In this document: positions 25,701-36,018 of the stretch, in pieces
Layout of the letters: each line of letters begins with the position of its first letter
Position numbering within the stretch: position 1 is the first letter of the stretch
NCBI GenBank assembly: GCA_037176885.1
Contig: JAWWNJ010000247.1
Location: 62,001-126,000 of the forward strand
Origin: Favolaschia claudopus
Lineage: Eukaryota; Basidiomycota; Agaricomycetes; Agaricales; Mycenaceae
Direction: 5' to 3'
DNA length: 64,000 bases
Notes under the pieces: model-generated
The model's database searches: none
Seen by the model: the letters and a program-made list of their open reading frames with translations, nothing else
Told to the model about the DNA's origin: nothing
Translations under genes and position numbers: made by a program

Positions 25701-26694
25701 TTAATGAACGCACTCACATGCCCAGCGGCGCAGAATGAGATTGAAGAAATGTCAGATGTGGCTTAAGGTGGGGACACAGAAACCTAGAAACCGAGGATGA
25801 GGTGAAGGGGAAGGTTCCACTGCGTCTGCCATAGTACGCGGACCATTTGAAAGCCATACATACAAGAACAAGACCCAAATTTGCGAGACAGTGTGGGTTG
25901 AATTGGAGCGAATAGTATGGTCTCCAGGGAACAGGTTTCACAGAAGAACCGGCCCGCAGAGTTTTATTTGGAGAGGTGTCGGAACCGCAACACGCAAACC
26001 TTGGATCACAGGTCCGCTCAATGTAAATCTATGGAGCGCAGCAGCAGACATCCAACAAGATCGCGAGGCTAGCACCGTCCCGGCTAGGGTAACTTGAAGG
26101 GGACTTCAAAGGGAAATGAGAGAACCATATTTGACCTCGTCTTGGGCAGTTCATTTATAAGTATGGACGGTCGCGGCGGCGACCTGAGAACAACAAGAGT
26201 GCTTCTCTAAGATTTTGACCTTCCAGGACGGCAGGAAGGTTTAAACCGCGTTCTGGCTTGGAATTCTTTGAGATTCTTGCTGAGATGAGAACAAAGTGTC
26301 AAGCCGGCAGAAGCCCCTGGACCTCAAGAAGGTGGGGAAAATAGGAAATGGGTTCTGAGGTGTTGAGTGTGGACGCAGAGGGCGATATTAAATCTGAGTG
26401 GGAAGGAGAGGCAGGTAAAGGGTACGTGATCGCCGCCGGGCTCGTCGAGCTGGATGGGGATGATGATGGTGAACGACAGAGTGTGAGAGAAGCTGTAGCC
26501 GCCAAACTTTCCTATCTTCTCTCTTTTTCCCGATGCGATTTTCCCTTGGTCCTCAGAATCATCTTCCTCGAACCGCTGAAGACTGGGGCTGTTACGACTC
26601 TAACTTGTTCGACTAACCGTCGTCTCCATCTTGCTTGGCGCGTCGCCTTCGTTGTCGGACGCTGCTTACCCTTCCCCTTCGTTTTTTCACCCTA
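22745..26694. other. 4-kb gene-poor tract
   Basis: No open frame above about 110 codons and no recognisable family on either strand. A few short repeats occur: GACGGTGACCG variants near 23415 and 24707, and a tandem duplication of CGGTTAGCACGAT near 25570-25605. The end near the next gene (26348-26694) has an open but unconserved frame and probably contains its 5' UTR; a serine-rich frame on the opposite strand (26505-26299) is also unconvincing. It may contain decayed transposon sequence or non-coding transcription units, but I see no intact terminal repeats, transposase or tRNA. Confidence 0.45.
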
Positions 26695-29128
26695 ATGGCT
26701 TCCCCCTCCAAGCCTCGTCTCAACACAAAATCTTCAGACATTGCCGATTTTCTCAGGACGAGCTCGCGTGCTACCGACTCTGACGAACAAGGTCCCACGT
26801 CCTTAGCTTTCCTTTCTGATCGCGAACCAGAATCACCCGCTCGAAAGCGTAGCAGCAGGATCCCATTTCTTGGGAGGCAGCGAAAAAAATCAACCCAGTC
26901 CGACGCGTCTGCATCTTCAGTGGCTGGGCCATCCGGTCGCCAGTCGGAGACTGACGTCCGGCACAGTAGTGTGTCAAGAAAAGATTCTAGGTGAGTTCGA
27001 TGGGCCGAATGACTGCACCCACTTCGACCCGTGAAGCTTGCTTTATTTATTCACTCTGTCGCTTTTAAGGCCAGATATCTCCACTGTGCCGCCCCTAGAC
27101 GATAATCATGAGCGGCCGCTGCAGCTTTGCCCATAGAGCCTGCCGCAGCCATAGCCTCATCCTCTCCCTCCCTGGGCTCCAAACTAGCTGCCCGTTTCGC
27201 TCCTTCCCGCCAAAAATTATTTAATATCTCACCGCGTAAGCCAATACGACCCCCAGCTCATGAACCCCCCTCCGAAGTGCTTCCCCCTCCCCGCTCCCTG
27301 TCGCGTGCCGCCTCAGTCAACTCCGCTGGCACCTCTTCTGACCACCGCTCCGTTACTCCGCGCCCCAGTCAACCTACAATCACCGTGTCTCTCCCTCCAG
27401 ACCAACTCGATGGATACGAAGGCATGTTCACCCTGCCAAATTCTCGCGCTTCAATCAGCGATCCACAACTGACGCCTACGCCCTCGAATACTCCGTTGCA
27501 TTTTCCCAAATCAGAAGTGGATCCTGCGGTAAAACGCCGCAGTTCACGATCAGCTGCAAGCGAAAAGTCCTCTAGCCGAGCCTCTCGCACGTCGCGGAAA
27601 CATATCGGTGCCGTATTCAGGCAGGGGGAAGTCGATTCCACCGATGCAGAGGATTCCGAGGCAGTGATGTCGGACACGCCAAAGCCCTCCCCGCCCATGA
27701 GCAACGGCCCTACTCCCACTGCAGAAAAGCGGAGAACGCTACCCATACTGCCGTACAATTTCTCTGCGGAGAAAGCGTCTCCAAGGTCTATTATGAAATC
27801 CGCGCATGACCATGCCCACCGACCTCCGGCGTTCCCCCCTCCCCCAACCAACCCCCCCTTCGTCGGCATTACCGGTAATTCCTCCATCTCTCTCGCGGAA
27901 TGGCAGTCCCACTCTCGGAGTGGCTGCGCCGCGCCAACGAGCACAAACTCTCACCTTTGTGCCCAACGCCTCTACCGCTTCGTCTCCCTCTCCCGCCTCT
28001 CCACTTGCCACGCCTCCTCCATCACGACGAATCACCAAATCCATCGGCGATGCCAGCTCCCGGACAGGCTCTTCACCGCCGTCCAAAAAAGCCGTCGTCG
28101 ATGACAAGTCTGGGAAAGAAAATTTTGACATGGAAAAAGCGTCGCCCGACCAACTACGGCAAGCACTCAAATTACGAAACCAGCAGTTTGATGAGCTCGC
28201 AAGCTATTTGCTCAAGATCACGGAGGCTCATGTTGCTGAGAAACAATCGTTGCTGAAAAAAGTTGCATCGCTTGAGCAAGAGGCCGGTCGTCTGAAGAAT
28301 GAGATCAAGGGTCTCACTTGGTTGGTAACTAACAATGCTCGTCCAGGAAGTGGTGGGTCTACCGGTGCACACATCGAGAATGCTATGACGAGTAATGCGG
28401 CGCTGGAGATAACAGACCCATCCTCCGACCTGGAAGCCTCGTCTCCAGGCTTTGAGGACTCTGGTGCCGAGTCGCATCATGCAACCTCAGGTGGCGAGGA
28501 TTCTTCAATGTGGGGTTCAGGCACGTCCGGCGGCGAATCCTCCCCACCACTGCCGAGTCGGACCAAGAAAGCGAAACGAAACCCCACATTAATGTCGAAC
28601 TTGTACCAAACCTCCTCCTCATCGAAGAGTGCGCGAAAGGAAGCCACAGCAGACTCGGGCATCCCGACACCCAGCCTGCCTTATCGTTCCAGCCCTAACA
28701 CCAAGCGCTCTTCGGTGTCATCGTTCGGGACGGGGACCTCACCCTCGTCTTCGACTTCGTCCCTCTCCCTCGGGACAGTCACCCCCGCCACGACCGTCAC
28801 CTCCCTCTCCTCCCTCGGCGCTATCCCCGAATCCGCTCCCCCTCCAGCAACACCGCCGCCACCACTACCACTCCCGAAATCCCAACATCCGGTGGTAGCC
28901 GCCGCGATCCTCGCCACCGAGAACCAACGCGCGAAAGAAGAACGGCGCGCAAGCAAGAATGCGAACCGCGTATCAGCGTCGGTAACGACGCCTGCGTCTG
29001 CGACGGCAGCCGCGTACGCTGCGAACTTGAAGCGCGGGAGGCCGCCGTCGATTGCGCAGGTGCTTTCGCAGAGCCCGCAGGGGAGGGAGAGGACGCGGTC
29101 GTACGCTAGTGGGTCGGCTTCTAGCTGA
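26695..29128 (+). CDS. Low-complexity protein with a central coiled coil, unknown function
   Basis: Start MASPSKPRLNTKSSDIADFL at 26695. A Ser/Pro/Arg-rich disordered half is followed by one ordered block, SPDQLRQALKLRNQQFDELA through LLKKVASLEQEAGRLKNEIK, a predicted coiled coil of about 60 residues with leucine heptads. A second disordered Ser/Thr/Pro half ends YASGSASS. I do not recognise the family; the layout suggests a scaffold or signalling adaptor. Exon 1 appears to end near 26990 (strong donor GTGAGT), but the reading frame of exon 2 (LPIEPAAAIA at about 27127) fits only the weaker GTGTGT donor or another border, so this junction is unresolved. The frame also shifts once more near a run of seven Cs at 27852-27858. 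About 750 residues in total. Confidence 0.62.
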
Positions 29129-29792
29129 GGTATGCGTGTTCATGCATCTCGCGTTGATATTCCCGAGCACTGACCGGTTTTTAGATCGGGTCGACCCTCT
29201 TGTCGTCGAATTATAAACACACCACACTCGTTTATCCCACCCACATTCGTCTCGTCCCCCTCCTTCGCCGTCGAACTCCGGCTTCTATTAATCGCATATT
29301 TTCTTGAATATGCGCGTCGTCTTCCTCCTTCCTCCTTTGTCCGTCCGTCCGTTCTTCCTTCCATCAGTCTAAGTATAATCATCGGGTGTCAGTGTGGACC
29401 AGTCAGTTTTCTGTATCAAAGTTTTTCATCTCCTCTGCATATTAGCATCATCATCCCTCCATTTCTCTGTGCATCAACAATTACCACAATAACACTAACA
29501 TTCACTACACATACCGTACTTACACCATCCATAGTCACTGTCCTTTTATCCCTGGATAAAGAGCTATAGTTCCTTACTGTGTATCTGCATTGTATACATA
29601 CGCATGAAATCAACCAACAAGTCGCATTGTTCAAAGCATGTTTCTCCATCGTCTTTATGGAATCATGGTGGAATGGCTTTCAGTCTGAAAACGAACTCGA
29701 GGCAGGGAGATACATATATGGCTTATTTCGATGTTTTATTGTTTTAAATTGCATATTTACTGTACGAAAACCGCGTTCAAAGGAATCCGTCG
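29129..29792. other. Convergent 3' region
   Basis: About 660 bases between the convergent stops of the coiled-coil gene and the MRN1-like gene A. Contains a CTTCCTCC/GTCCGTCC simple-sequence stretch around 29325-29360 and AT-rich 3'-UTR-like sequence. No gene seen. Confidence 0.45.
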
Positions 29793-31249
29793 CTACTTCA
29801 AGCGTTTGGGCGGCGGCATCTCCGTCCCTGGTGGAATGAGAAGGGAAGAAAGCTCGTCTTGGAGAGATTGAGCACGAGTCATGTCCTGGTCGTAGGGCGC
29901 TGCGCACGGATCTTTGACGAAACGTACTCTGAGCCCTTCATAGCTCAACCTCTTGGGCAACAGCCTAAACGCTGTAATCCCATGTTGTATATTGACGAAT
30001 GATACCCTCGTCCTGTATCGATTGCAAAACCCGTGAGCACCTTGTAAACTAACAACAGTCTGGCGGGAGACAACTTACATTATTTCACCGACGGTAATAT
30101 TTTCAACCTGTCCAAAATGTTCGCAATCGGAGCGAAGCATGTCTGGATTGACGACGCCTTCGATGAGGAGGCAACGTGAAGCGCCGAGTGAGAAGCTTTG
30201 AGCAAGGTGTCTGGGGATAGTGCCGGAGTGTTCTAGGAATAGGCAGTTGAGGCGACGCCCGTGAAGATGAACGCCACGGTATACGGCGTGTTCGAGGAAG
30301 TAGGCTGCGGATGTGTGTTCTGCAAAGTGCACAAACTTGGGGGTTATGTCAGTCCATTGATCAGAGAGATATGAGAGATGATTGAAACGCACAGCAACAT
30401 CACGGCCGGGCGCAAAAGCTAGTCTGTAAACGGCGCCGCCTCGGATGACATCGAATAATTCGGACGTTGTGGTTTGTGGGGGAATACCTCGTATCAGCAC
30501 TGACTGTGAACAGTTTTCGATGGCTTTGTTACGACTCGACGCGGCGACGTAGGAGCGATCGTGCATGAAATTGACGGTAGCTCCTGCCTCTTGGAGCTCT
30601 CTTAAAGCCTGAGATAATGCAATCAAGGAAAGAGGACAAGAAAGACAATATAGCATACCCAATAACCAGACTCAGAGCTCAGAAATGAGACGAAGGCGCG
30701 GTCAGCGCCGTTTTCATCCAAAAGGGCAACGCGGTCGATTGGACCGAATGGACGAAGGTATTCCGCCAATTCAGGTCCCGTCCCAAATCTCCCTCGATCC
30801 CATATAGTGATCGAACGACTTATATTCGGATTCCAAGTCGGTGCGGTACCCCGAGCCCATGAAAAGGCTAGTCGCCGGCCAAATAATTCGGTTTTATGTC
30901 TCGTCATATCGTCGACGAACGCGCCAGCGTCTTTCGTGTCAAAGAACGTGACAGCGACCATTCGTGCTCGGTCTTCAACTAGATCTTCGACGCGGTAGAT
31001 TGGGCCAGCCATTATTGTGTCGATAACTTCGCAGGTCTGCGCGTCGGGATGGATGTTGTGAAGGCACACTGTGAGTCCGTGGCTTGTTCGCATATTGTGA
31101 AGTGCCTCTGGAGGGGTGGTGAATGGCGGCCATTGGGGGGTACCGCCGTCAAAGGACGAGAAACGACGGAGACGAGGGATTGAAAGGCGAGTATAACTTG
31201 CAGCATTGCTTGTTGTAATGTATCGTCGCGGTACAAAACATCTCAGCAT
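29793..31249 (-). CDS. MRN1-like protein A, four RRMs, putative mitochondrial presequence
   Basis: Start MLRCFVPRRYITTSNAASYT at 31249: basic, Ser/Thr-rich and free of acidic residues, a likely mitochondrial targeting segment. Four RNA-recognition motifs follow: LTVCLHNIHPDAQTCEVIDT with FGRRLAFSWARG; SITIWDRGRFGTGPELAEYL; QSVLIRGIPPQTTTSELFDV with GGAVYRLAFAPGRDVAV and YRGVHLHGRRL; and SRCLLIEGVVNPDMLRSDCE ending in GLRVRFVKDPC. The hallmark 'G.IP..T...EL...RGG....' pattern and the VRG..L.F.WG-type ends resemble yeast MRN1 and fission-yeast nrd1. It probably binds RNA; mitochondrial location is inferred only from the N-terminus. The last exon ends MPPPKRLK at 29793. It shares domain order with the protein at 36019, in opposite orientation. 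Confidence 0.75.
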
Positions 31250-31679
31250 CTTTTGTTGACTTTTGTGTTCGCATTGCCGGATTGCCGTCTAAGTACTCAC
31301 AGTCTTACAATACATTTTTTGAGTCTAGTAGGCGTCTCTAACGATAGAATAATTCCACAATCCATGTGCCTACCCTCTCACTCAAATTTCAGCGCTCTCA
31401 ACTCAAACAACCATTCTTCTGGCGGTGCTTGATTCGCATATATCGTGCGAGCCACAACAAGTTTGTCCAAATTCTCCGCTTCACGCGAATAATAAGCTTG
31501 TCGGATATTGATTAACAGCCGAGTCGAATTGGTGATCGAAAAGGCGAGCACGAATCCGACGGGGATTTGTGCCAGAGCAAACTGGCACGGATGTCAGCAT
31601 GACCACAAAAAAATAAACCGAGAGACAAAGAAGCTTACATCCCCGGTGATCCAGAAGAGACAGCAGAAGAAGAACGCGG

Positions 31680-31688
31680 CGAAAATAC
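31680..31688. repeat. Left target-site duplication
   Basis: CGAAAATAC, identical to 32396-32404 and directly abutting the left terminal repeat. It does not extend to 10 bp (bases 31679 and 32395 differ). Confidence 0.9.
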
Positions 31689-31714
31689 GGATAATTCTAA
31701 TTGGCAACCCGGTT
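31689..31714 (+). repeat. Left terminal inverted repeat (26 bp)
   Basis: Begins GGATAATTCTAATTGGCAAC. It matches the reverse complement of 32370-32395 except at its twelfth base. Confidence 0.9.
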
Positions 31715-31716
31715 TG

Positions 31717-31752
31717 TTTGGCAACCCCCTACTTTTTCTGGGGGTTGCCAAA
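31717..31752. repeat. Left subterminal hairpin of the MITE
   Basis: TTTGGCAACCCCC at 31717-31729 pairs perfectly with GGGGGTTGCCAAA at 31740-31752 around a 10-nt T-rich loop. Confidence 0.88.
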
Positions 31753-32320
31753 TAGAACAAAGATGGCATCAAATGTGCCGCGCTGCCGAGCGTCTGCTCT
31801 GTGCAAAATCTATCAAGTCTGCACTGAGGTGAGTCGTACTAGTGGAAATAGACGAGCAAAGGGAGCTTGAATGTCATATTATTCGATTTCTTGACACCAT
31901 GGCCAGCTCCAACAACGCTCATTCCTCACTGCCGGCTGGCCGGCAGAGGGTTGTGTCATTGATGTCCATACCTTCCTGTTCCCTACGACCATTGTCCATT
32001 GCTTATGAGACTAAATGTCCTTGTCTCTATGAGTGCTCTCTATCATTTATTGACCCGAGTTGCATCCAAAAATCGTTGTCTTTGGCTGAGTTCGAAATGG
32101 TTCTCACTGATTGCCGGCTTAATCCAACCATACTCAATTTTCAGATAGGCTCGGGAGAGCTTGCTCATCTGCCCACCATAACATACTCGGCCTGCTATAG
32201 TCCTGAGAAGCCACTGGCTGTACAAAGTGCGGACCATTCAACTGTTCATGCTTGAATCGAACTATGGACAACCTCTGATCATGGGCTCGATCAGTTCCGG
32301 CCGATATGCCGTCGGCGGCA

Positions 32321-32357
32321 GGGGTTGCCAAATAGAAAGATTCTATTCGGCAACCCC
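32321..32357. repeat. Right subterminal hairpin of the MITE
   Basis: Arms of 17 nt (32321-32337 and 32341-32357), complementary at 16 of 17 positions around a 3-nt loop. The arm is GGGGTTGCCAAATAGAA, related to the left hairpin. A separate perfect odd palindrome, TGGCAACCGGGTTGCCA, lies at 32366-32382. Confidence 0.88.
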
Positions 32358-32369
32358 AAAATAGCTGGC

Positions 32370-32395
32370 AACCGGGTTGCCAAATAGAATTATCC
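32370..32395 (-). repeat. Right terminal inverted repeat (26 bp)
   Basis: Reverse complement of the left repeat with one mismatch; the element ends ...AATTATCC at 32395. Confidence 0.9.
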
Positions 32396-32404
32396 CGAAA
32401 ATAC
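32396..32404. repeat. Right target-site duplication
   Basis: Second copy of CGAAAATAC, restoring the host exon directly beyond the element. Confidence 0.9.
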
Positions 32405-33906
32405 TGGCAGAAAAGTGGTACTTTCAGAGTTTCGCACATTGGCCATTTCAGGTAAGAAAACCAACGCGAGAAAATTGATGAAACTTCGTTCGACCAAGCG
32501 AGCTTCGGGTGTGCGTTCTTCGGAAAACCGAAACGTTTTCAAGCTTTTACCGATGAAAAGCGCGAGGATAGCCTGAAGGTGAAAAACTCTATAATTAATT
32601 GTAAACTAGAAAGTCCCACCTACCGTATTGTATATGAGCACCGGTAGCCAATACCAATAGAAAAACTGCGGCTCGTTGTTTAGAGAACAGAAATTTCCTA
32701 GCTCGGTGTGAGGTGCGATGATGTTTGAGGTGACTAGAAAGAAAGTTATGAGAACACGTGTGGAGGGAGTAACGAATGAATAAACACTTTGCAGCCTGGC
32801 AAAGGATTGGGCGAGGATGACCGCCACGGAGATGGTTTCTGCGACGAAAAGCACTGCTAGCGCCGCGAGAATGTGTACGTTCCGGTTGTATATGACAAAT
32901 ATCCACAGTAAAAGCACCACTAGGAAAACAAAACATGAGTCTGTCTGTCTCGTCAGGACGGTTTGAATAGCTGCATATTTTACATTCAGATGTTAGTACA
33001 ACCTGAACACCTTATAAAATCAGTACGAAGATCTACAACATGGATGGCCTACCGCAGTTCCAGCCCACATCTCCCATCGAAACCAGAAAGTGCCTGTGAC
33101 GTATGATTCGTATGATTCATACCGCGAGACTTGAAGCATGGAAATTCGGCCTACATCTAAGTATCATAATTCAGCGGAATACCAAGCTAGCAATGCCGGA
33201 CATACAGCTGCAGTCATCGAAAATACAAAATCGGCGGACGATCTCTTTCACATAGTCAACTAAGCACTCACCGCCTGAGAAACATTGGGATTTAGAAGCG
33301 CTGGACGACATATAAGAACCCGCCGAACACTCGATAGATGCTTCTTACCATTGAGCGCTATTCTAGTAGCAATCAAATCATACGTTGGATGGAATCTCGA
33401 AGATGAAGACGGTTCATTTGACATACAGCACGTATGCAAGACCCAGATATCGGTGCTAGTCGCGATTCAAATAAATAGACGACCGGCGTTCAATTTGGAG
33501 GAGTACGCACAAGGATGAAAACGCATTTAAGAAGGGACCAGTCTTTTCGCTGCGTAGAGATGAACCCATTTCGAAGATGCGGCGAAGCCATGTCTTACCC
33601 AAAATAGTCCGATCTATGTAACCAGGAAAGAGATTAACGCAGGGGTGGTTTCAAAGAAGTTAATAAAACGAACCTCTTGATCCAGAGTTATCACTTCATG
33701 AAAGGCTATTATATGAACGAAGCCGAAGCAAGTGATTGAGGGCCTACGGTGGTCATAGAGCAGAACAGTCGCAGAACAAACTGTCCGAAATAACCGTCAG
33801 GTTGGATACAAGAAGAAGAGCGAGACAAACCTGCCGCCAGGCGCGTACTCTGCATAGAATGCGCATAATGAATGAGGTGCCCGGAGATTGGCGGGGAGGG
33901 GTCCAT

Positions 33907-34695
33907 ACTAGCTGGCCAAGAGCGACACCACCACATCTCCCTGCGGGATATATAACTCATCGACCTTTACTTACGCTGCTGATGGATGGACGTGCACGTC
34001 AAAGGGTATTGAGAAATATCAGAGATGGAAGGCGGGTGCTGATGAGAGCCAAAGGAACAGTGTCGCTCCGTTCCATGCCCATGCAAGCTTAGCATCGAAG
34101 TGCGACGCTGCCTTGACAGCGACCGAGTATTGAAGGCAAACGCCAACGCTGATCAAGATGTACGTAGGGGTAGGCTCACAGGTCCGTCGACTGTCACCTA
34201 TATGAAAGACTTCGTTTGAAGACTTCGACGCCGATCTAACACTTCGCGGAATTAAAATAAATGGCGGGATGGGGCCTCATCGCTGGCGTGTGCTTCTGGT
34301 GCCGTGAAGCATTCAGCGGCTATCGAGCATAGACGGGATTCGATGGCGTCCAAAAGACGGTAACCGCTAGGAGCATGTGTTGCAGTGGCGGGGGTTATTC
34401 CTAGACCCCAAAAGCTACCTCGCAGACCGATCCGACGTGGAGTCAGCGCGACGCTATACTAGTTTCCCGTGTGTTGCCGACAGCCAGTTTCTTCCCGTGA
34501 ACTTGGAAACCGCCCAGCGAAGGGCGAAATAGTTGTGGGAGAGAACAACACCGGAACCACGACAAGATCCCACTGATATCCAACACCTGAACAACGGGAG
34601 GATATCGATCCCTGGCCGAAAGCCTCACGCCCGATATTGGCGAATCAGACCACCGCCGTGATTGATCTGGAAACCATTAAAATAGTATTTGAGCC
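33907..34695. other. Intergenic, DUF6533 gene 5' side and PNP 3' side
   Basis: About 790 bases with no open frame above 65 codons on the minus strand and no domain on the plus strand. It presumably holds the promoter of the DUF6533 gene and the PNP 3' UTR. No repeat or RNA gene recognised. Confidence 0.4.
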
Positions 34696-35895
34696 CTAAA
34701 TGTGTGATGGAATGGATCCAACCACCCATTCCACCAATTTCATCATAACTTGTCCTTTAGCTTTACCAGCTTCCAGCACCTCTTCATGAGAGACCACATC
34801 CGCGACCGGCAGCTCAACCCGCTTTCCCGCGAGCTGTTCACCACAGTTAGCGACATTCAGGTCAAGGCAGAGGACATATGAATCTACCTCTGCTAGAACT
34901 TCGTCCCGAATACTTCGATAACCGTCCGGGATGACAACGGCGTTTGTGACGAGACTAAGGACCATGACGTTTAGCCCGACCTCCCGCGCAGCCAAAACCT
35001 CCGGAACGCTGCTCATCCCAACGACGTCTGCACCGGCTTGACGAAGGAAGCGCCCCTCGGCGGGGGTCTCGTAAGTCGGGCCGCTGACCCACGCGTAGGT
35101 CCCTTCCGCTAGCGCGGCCGGGTCCAACGACAGGTGATGGGCTGCCAGGAACGCGAGACGGCGAAGGGAAGGAGAATACGCATCGGAAAGAGGTATAAAT
35201 CGCGGATGTTCTGGCGACGTTAATGGGCCAAGTAATGGATTCATTCCCGTCATATTGGGAAAGGCGAGGTGGTCATGAATTACGACAACTGGATAGATTG
35301 AGTGAGAGGTTGTGTTTTCGAGGAGGATCAGCGCCCACTTGTGCCGACCGATAATTTAGGATTAAGTCCTCCAGCGGCATTAGTGACTACCTCGAATATG
35401 TAAGTCGTTGCCGGGCAGAGAAGAACGAAACAATCGCACTGATAAGGTGTTGGATGCCGAGCTTGGCCAAGATACGAATAGGATACACGACAGTTCGCAT
35501 ATCGTGCCCTTCGTATGGGTGGAACTAAAGACTAAATTGCTCACCGAACAGTCAGGTGTTGATAACATCTACGCACCCTACCAAGCATCGCTACGACAGG
35601 TACGTCTATCCCATCGTGGCCGATGAAACCAAACGCGAGAGAGCTTTTGTGCCCAGGCACTAGAATAGATTTGAACGATGCATAGTTTCGAAGATGCACC
35701 TTGCATACCGGAGCTTTCCGCAAACCCAGGGACATCGTTGTACGAGACAAGGACAGGCTCCCTGATGCAGTCGACCAGACCACCCAAGCCAGAACCGCAA
35801 ACGATGCCTACCAAGGGTTTTTGCAGGCGTTCAGGGACAAGAGACTTGATAGCCTCGATGGCCTCCGCGAAAGGCGGTTCGGGGTAGTTTGGCAT
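34696..35895 (-). CDS. PNP1: Purine nucleoside phosphorylase (inosine/guanosine type)
   Basis: Cleaves purine ribonucleosides with phosphate to the free base and ribose 1-phosphate, for purine salvage and NAD turnover in the cytosol. Start MPNYPEPPFAEAIEAIKSLV at 35895. Motifs in order: phosphate-binding GIVCGSGLGGL; VLVSYNDVPGF; GHKSSLAFGFIG; YEGHDMRTVVYPIR; VVTNAAGGLNPKLSVG; an exon IHDHLAFPNMTGMNPLLGPL; YAWVSGPTYETPAEGRFL; and ADVVGMSSVPEVLAA, the base-binding and trimer-type signature. The asparagine of the late SLVTNAVV block matches the catalytic Asn of the trimeric family. The last exon ends VGSIPSHI at 34696. Some four introns; about 320 residues, normal for the trimeric class. It is head-to-head with the MRN1-like gene B, 123 bases apart. 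Confidence 0.9.
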
Positions 35896-36018
35896 GAGGG
35901 TATAAAAAGCCAAGGGAAATCTAGGAGGTAGAGGTTAAGCGATAACGCATTGTAAATTGTACCGCATCAGTCGGGTCGTTCGGACCATCCGAGACGTCGT
36001 TCGGTCTTTCGGGCCTTC

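Larger units (their letters stand above)
31689..32395. mobile_element. Non-autonomous Mutator-like (MULE) MITE, 707 bp
   Basis: The termini are 26-bp inverted repeats, 25/26 identical, beginning GGATAATTCTA(A/T)TTGGCAA. They are flanked by the perfect 9-bp direct repeat CGAAAATAC at 31680-31688 and 32396-32404. A 9-bp duplication is typical of Mutator-superfamily elements (9-11 bp); Merlin (8-9 bp) is the main alternative. Both ends carry extra copies of GGTTGCCAAATAGAA arranged as hairpins. The core holds a 137-codon plus-strand frame (31842-32255) with no transposase motif, so it must have been moved in trans by an enzyme encoded elsewhere. I found no second copy in the window. Superfamily assignment is inference; the structure itself is directly visible. 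Confidence 0.88.
31378..33906 (-). pseudogene. DUF6533 membrane-protein gene interrupted by a transposon
   Basis: Start MDPSPPISGHLIHYAHSMQS at 33906. Removing a 48-nt and then a 42-nt intron gives RLAAVCSATVLLYDH then PFHEVITLDQEIGLFW, and the next exon RKDWSLLKCVFILVR. This is the N-terminal signature of DUF6533 proteins (YDhxlTLdxEvxxiW...K..F...RY), a large Agaricomycete family of about 300-residue, seven-helix membrane proteins of unknown role. More helices come from exons near 32900-32600 (LAALAVLFVAETISVAVILA; QFFYWYWLPVLIYNT) and from the C-terminal exons (SASIFAAFFFCCLFWITGD; IPVGFVLAFSITNSTRLLIN), ending ELRALKFE at 31378. A 707-bp transposon with a 9-bp target duplication splits the exon for SASIFAAFF, so the genomic copy cannot encode the full protein unless the element is spliced out. 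The flanking exons are otherwise clean, pointing to a recent event. Confidence 0.78.

Noticed and set aside
26299..26505. Serine-rich minus-strand frame as a small gene
   Set aside because: Low complexity only, no partner exon with supporting splice sites, and it lies in the probable 5' region of the next plus-strand gene.
31842..32255. 137-codon frame inside the MITE as a possible transposase
   Set aside because: No DDE-type spacing, zinc knuckle or helical motif visible; far too short for a MULE transposase.
31680..32404. hAT or Tc1/mariner origin of the MITE
   Set aside because: hAT gives 8-bp and Tc1/mariner TA duplications; here the match is exactly 9 bp and does not include a TA target.
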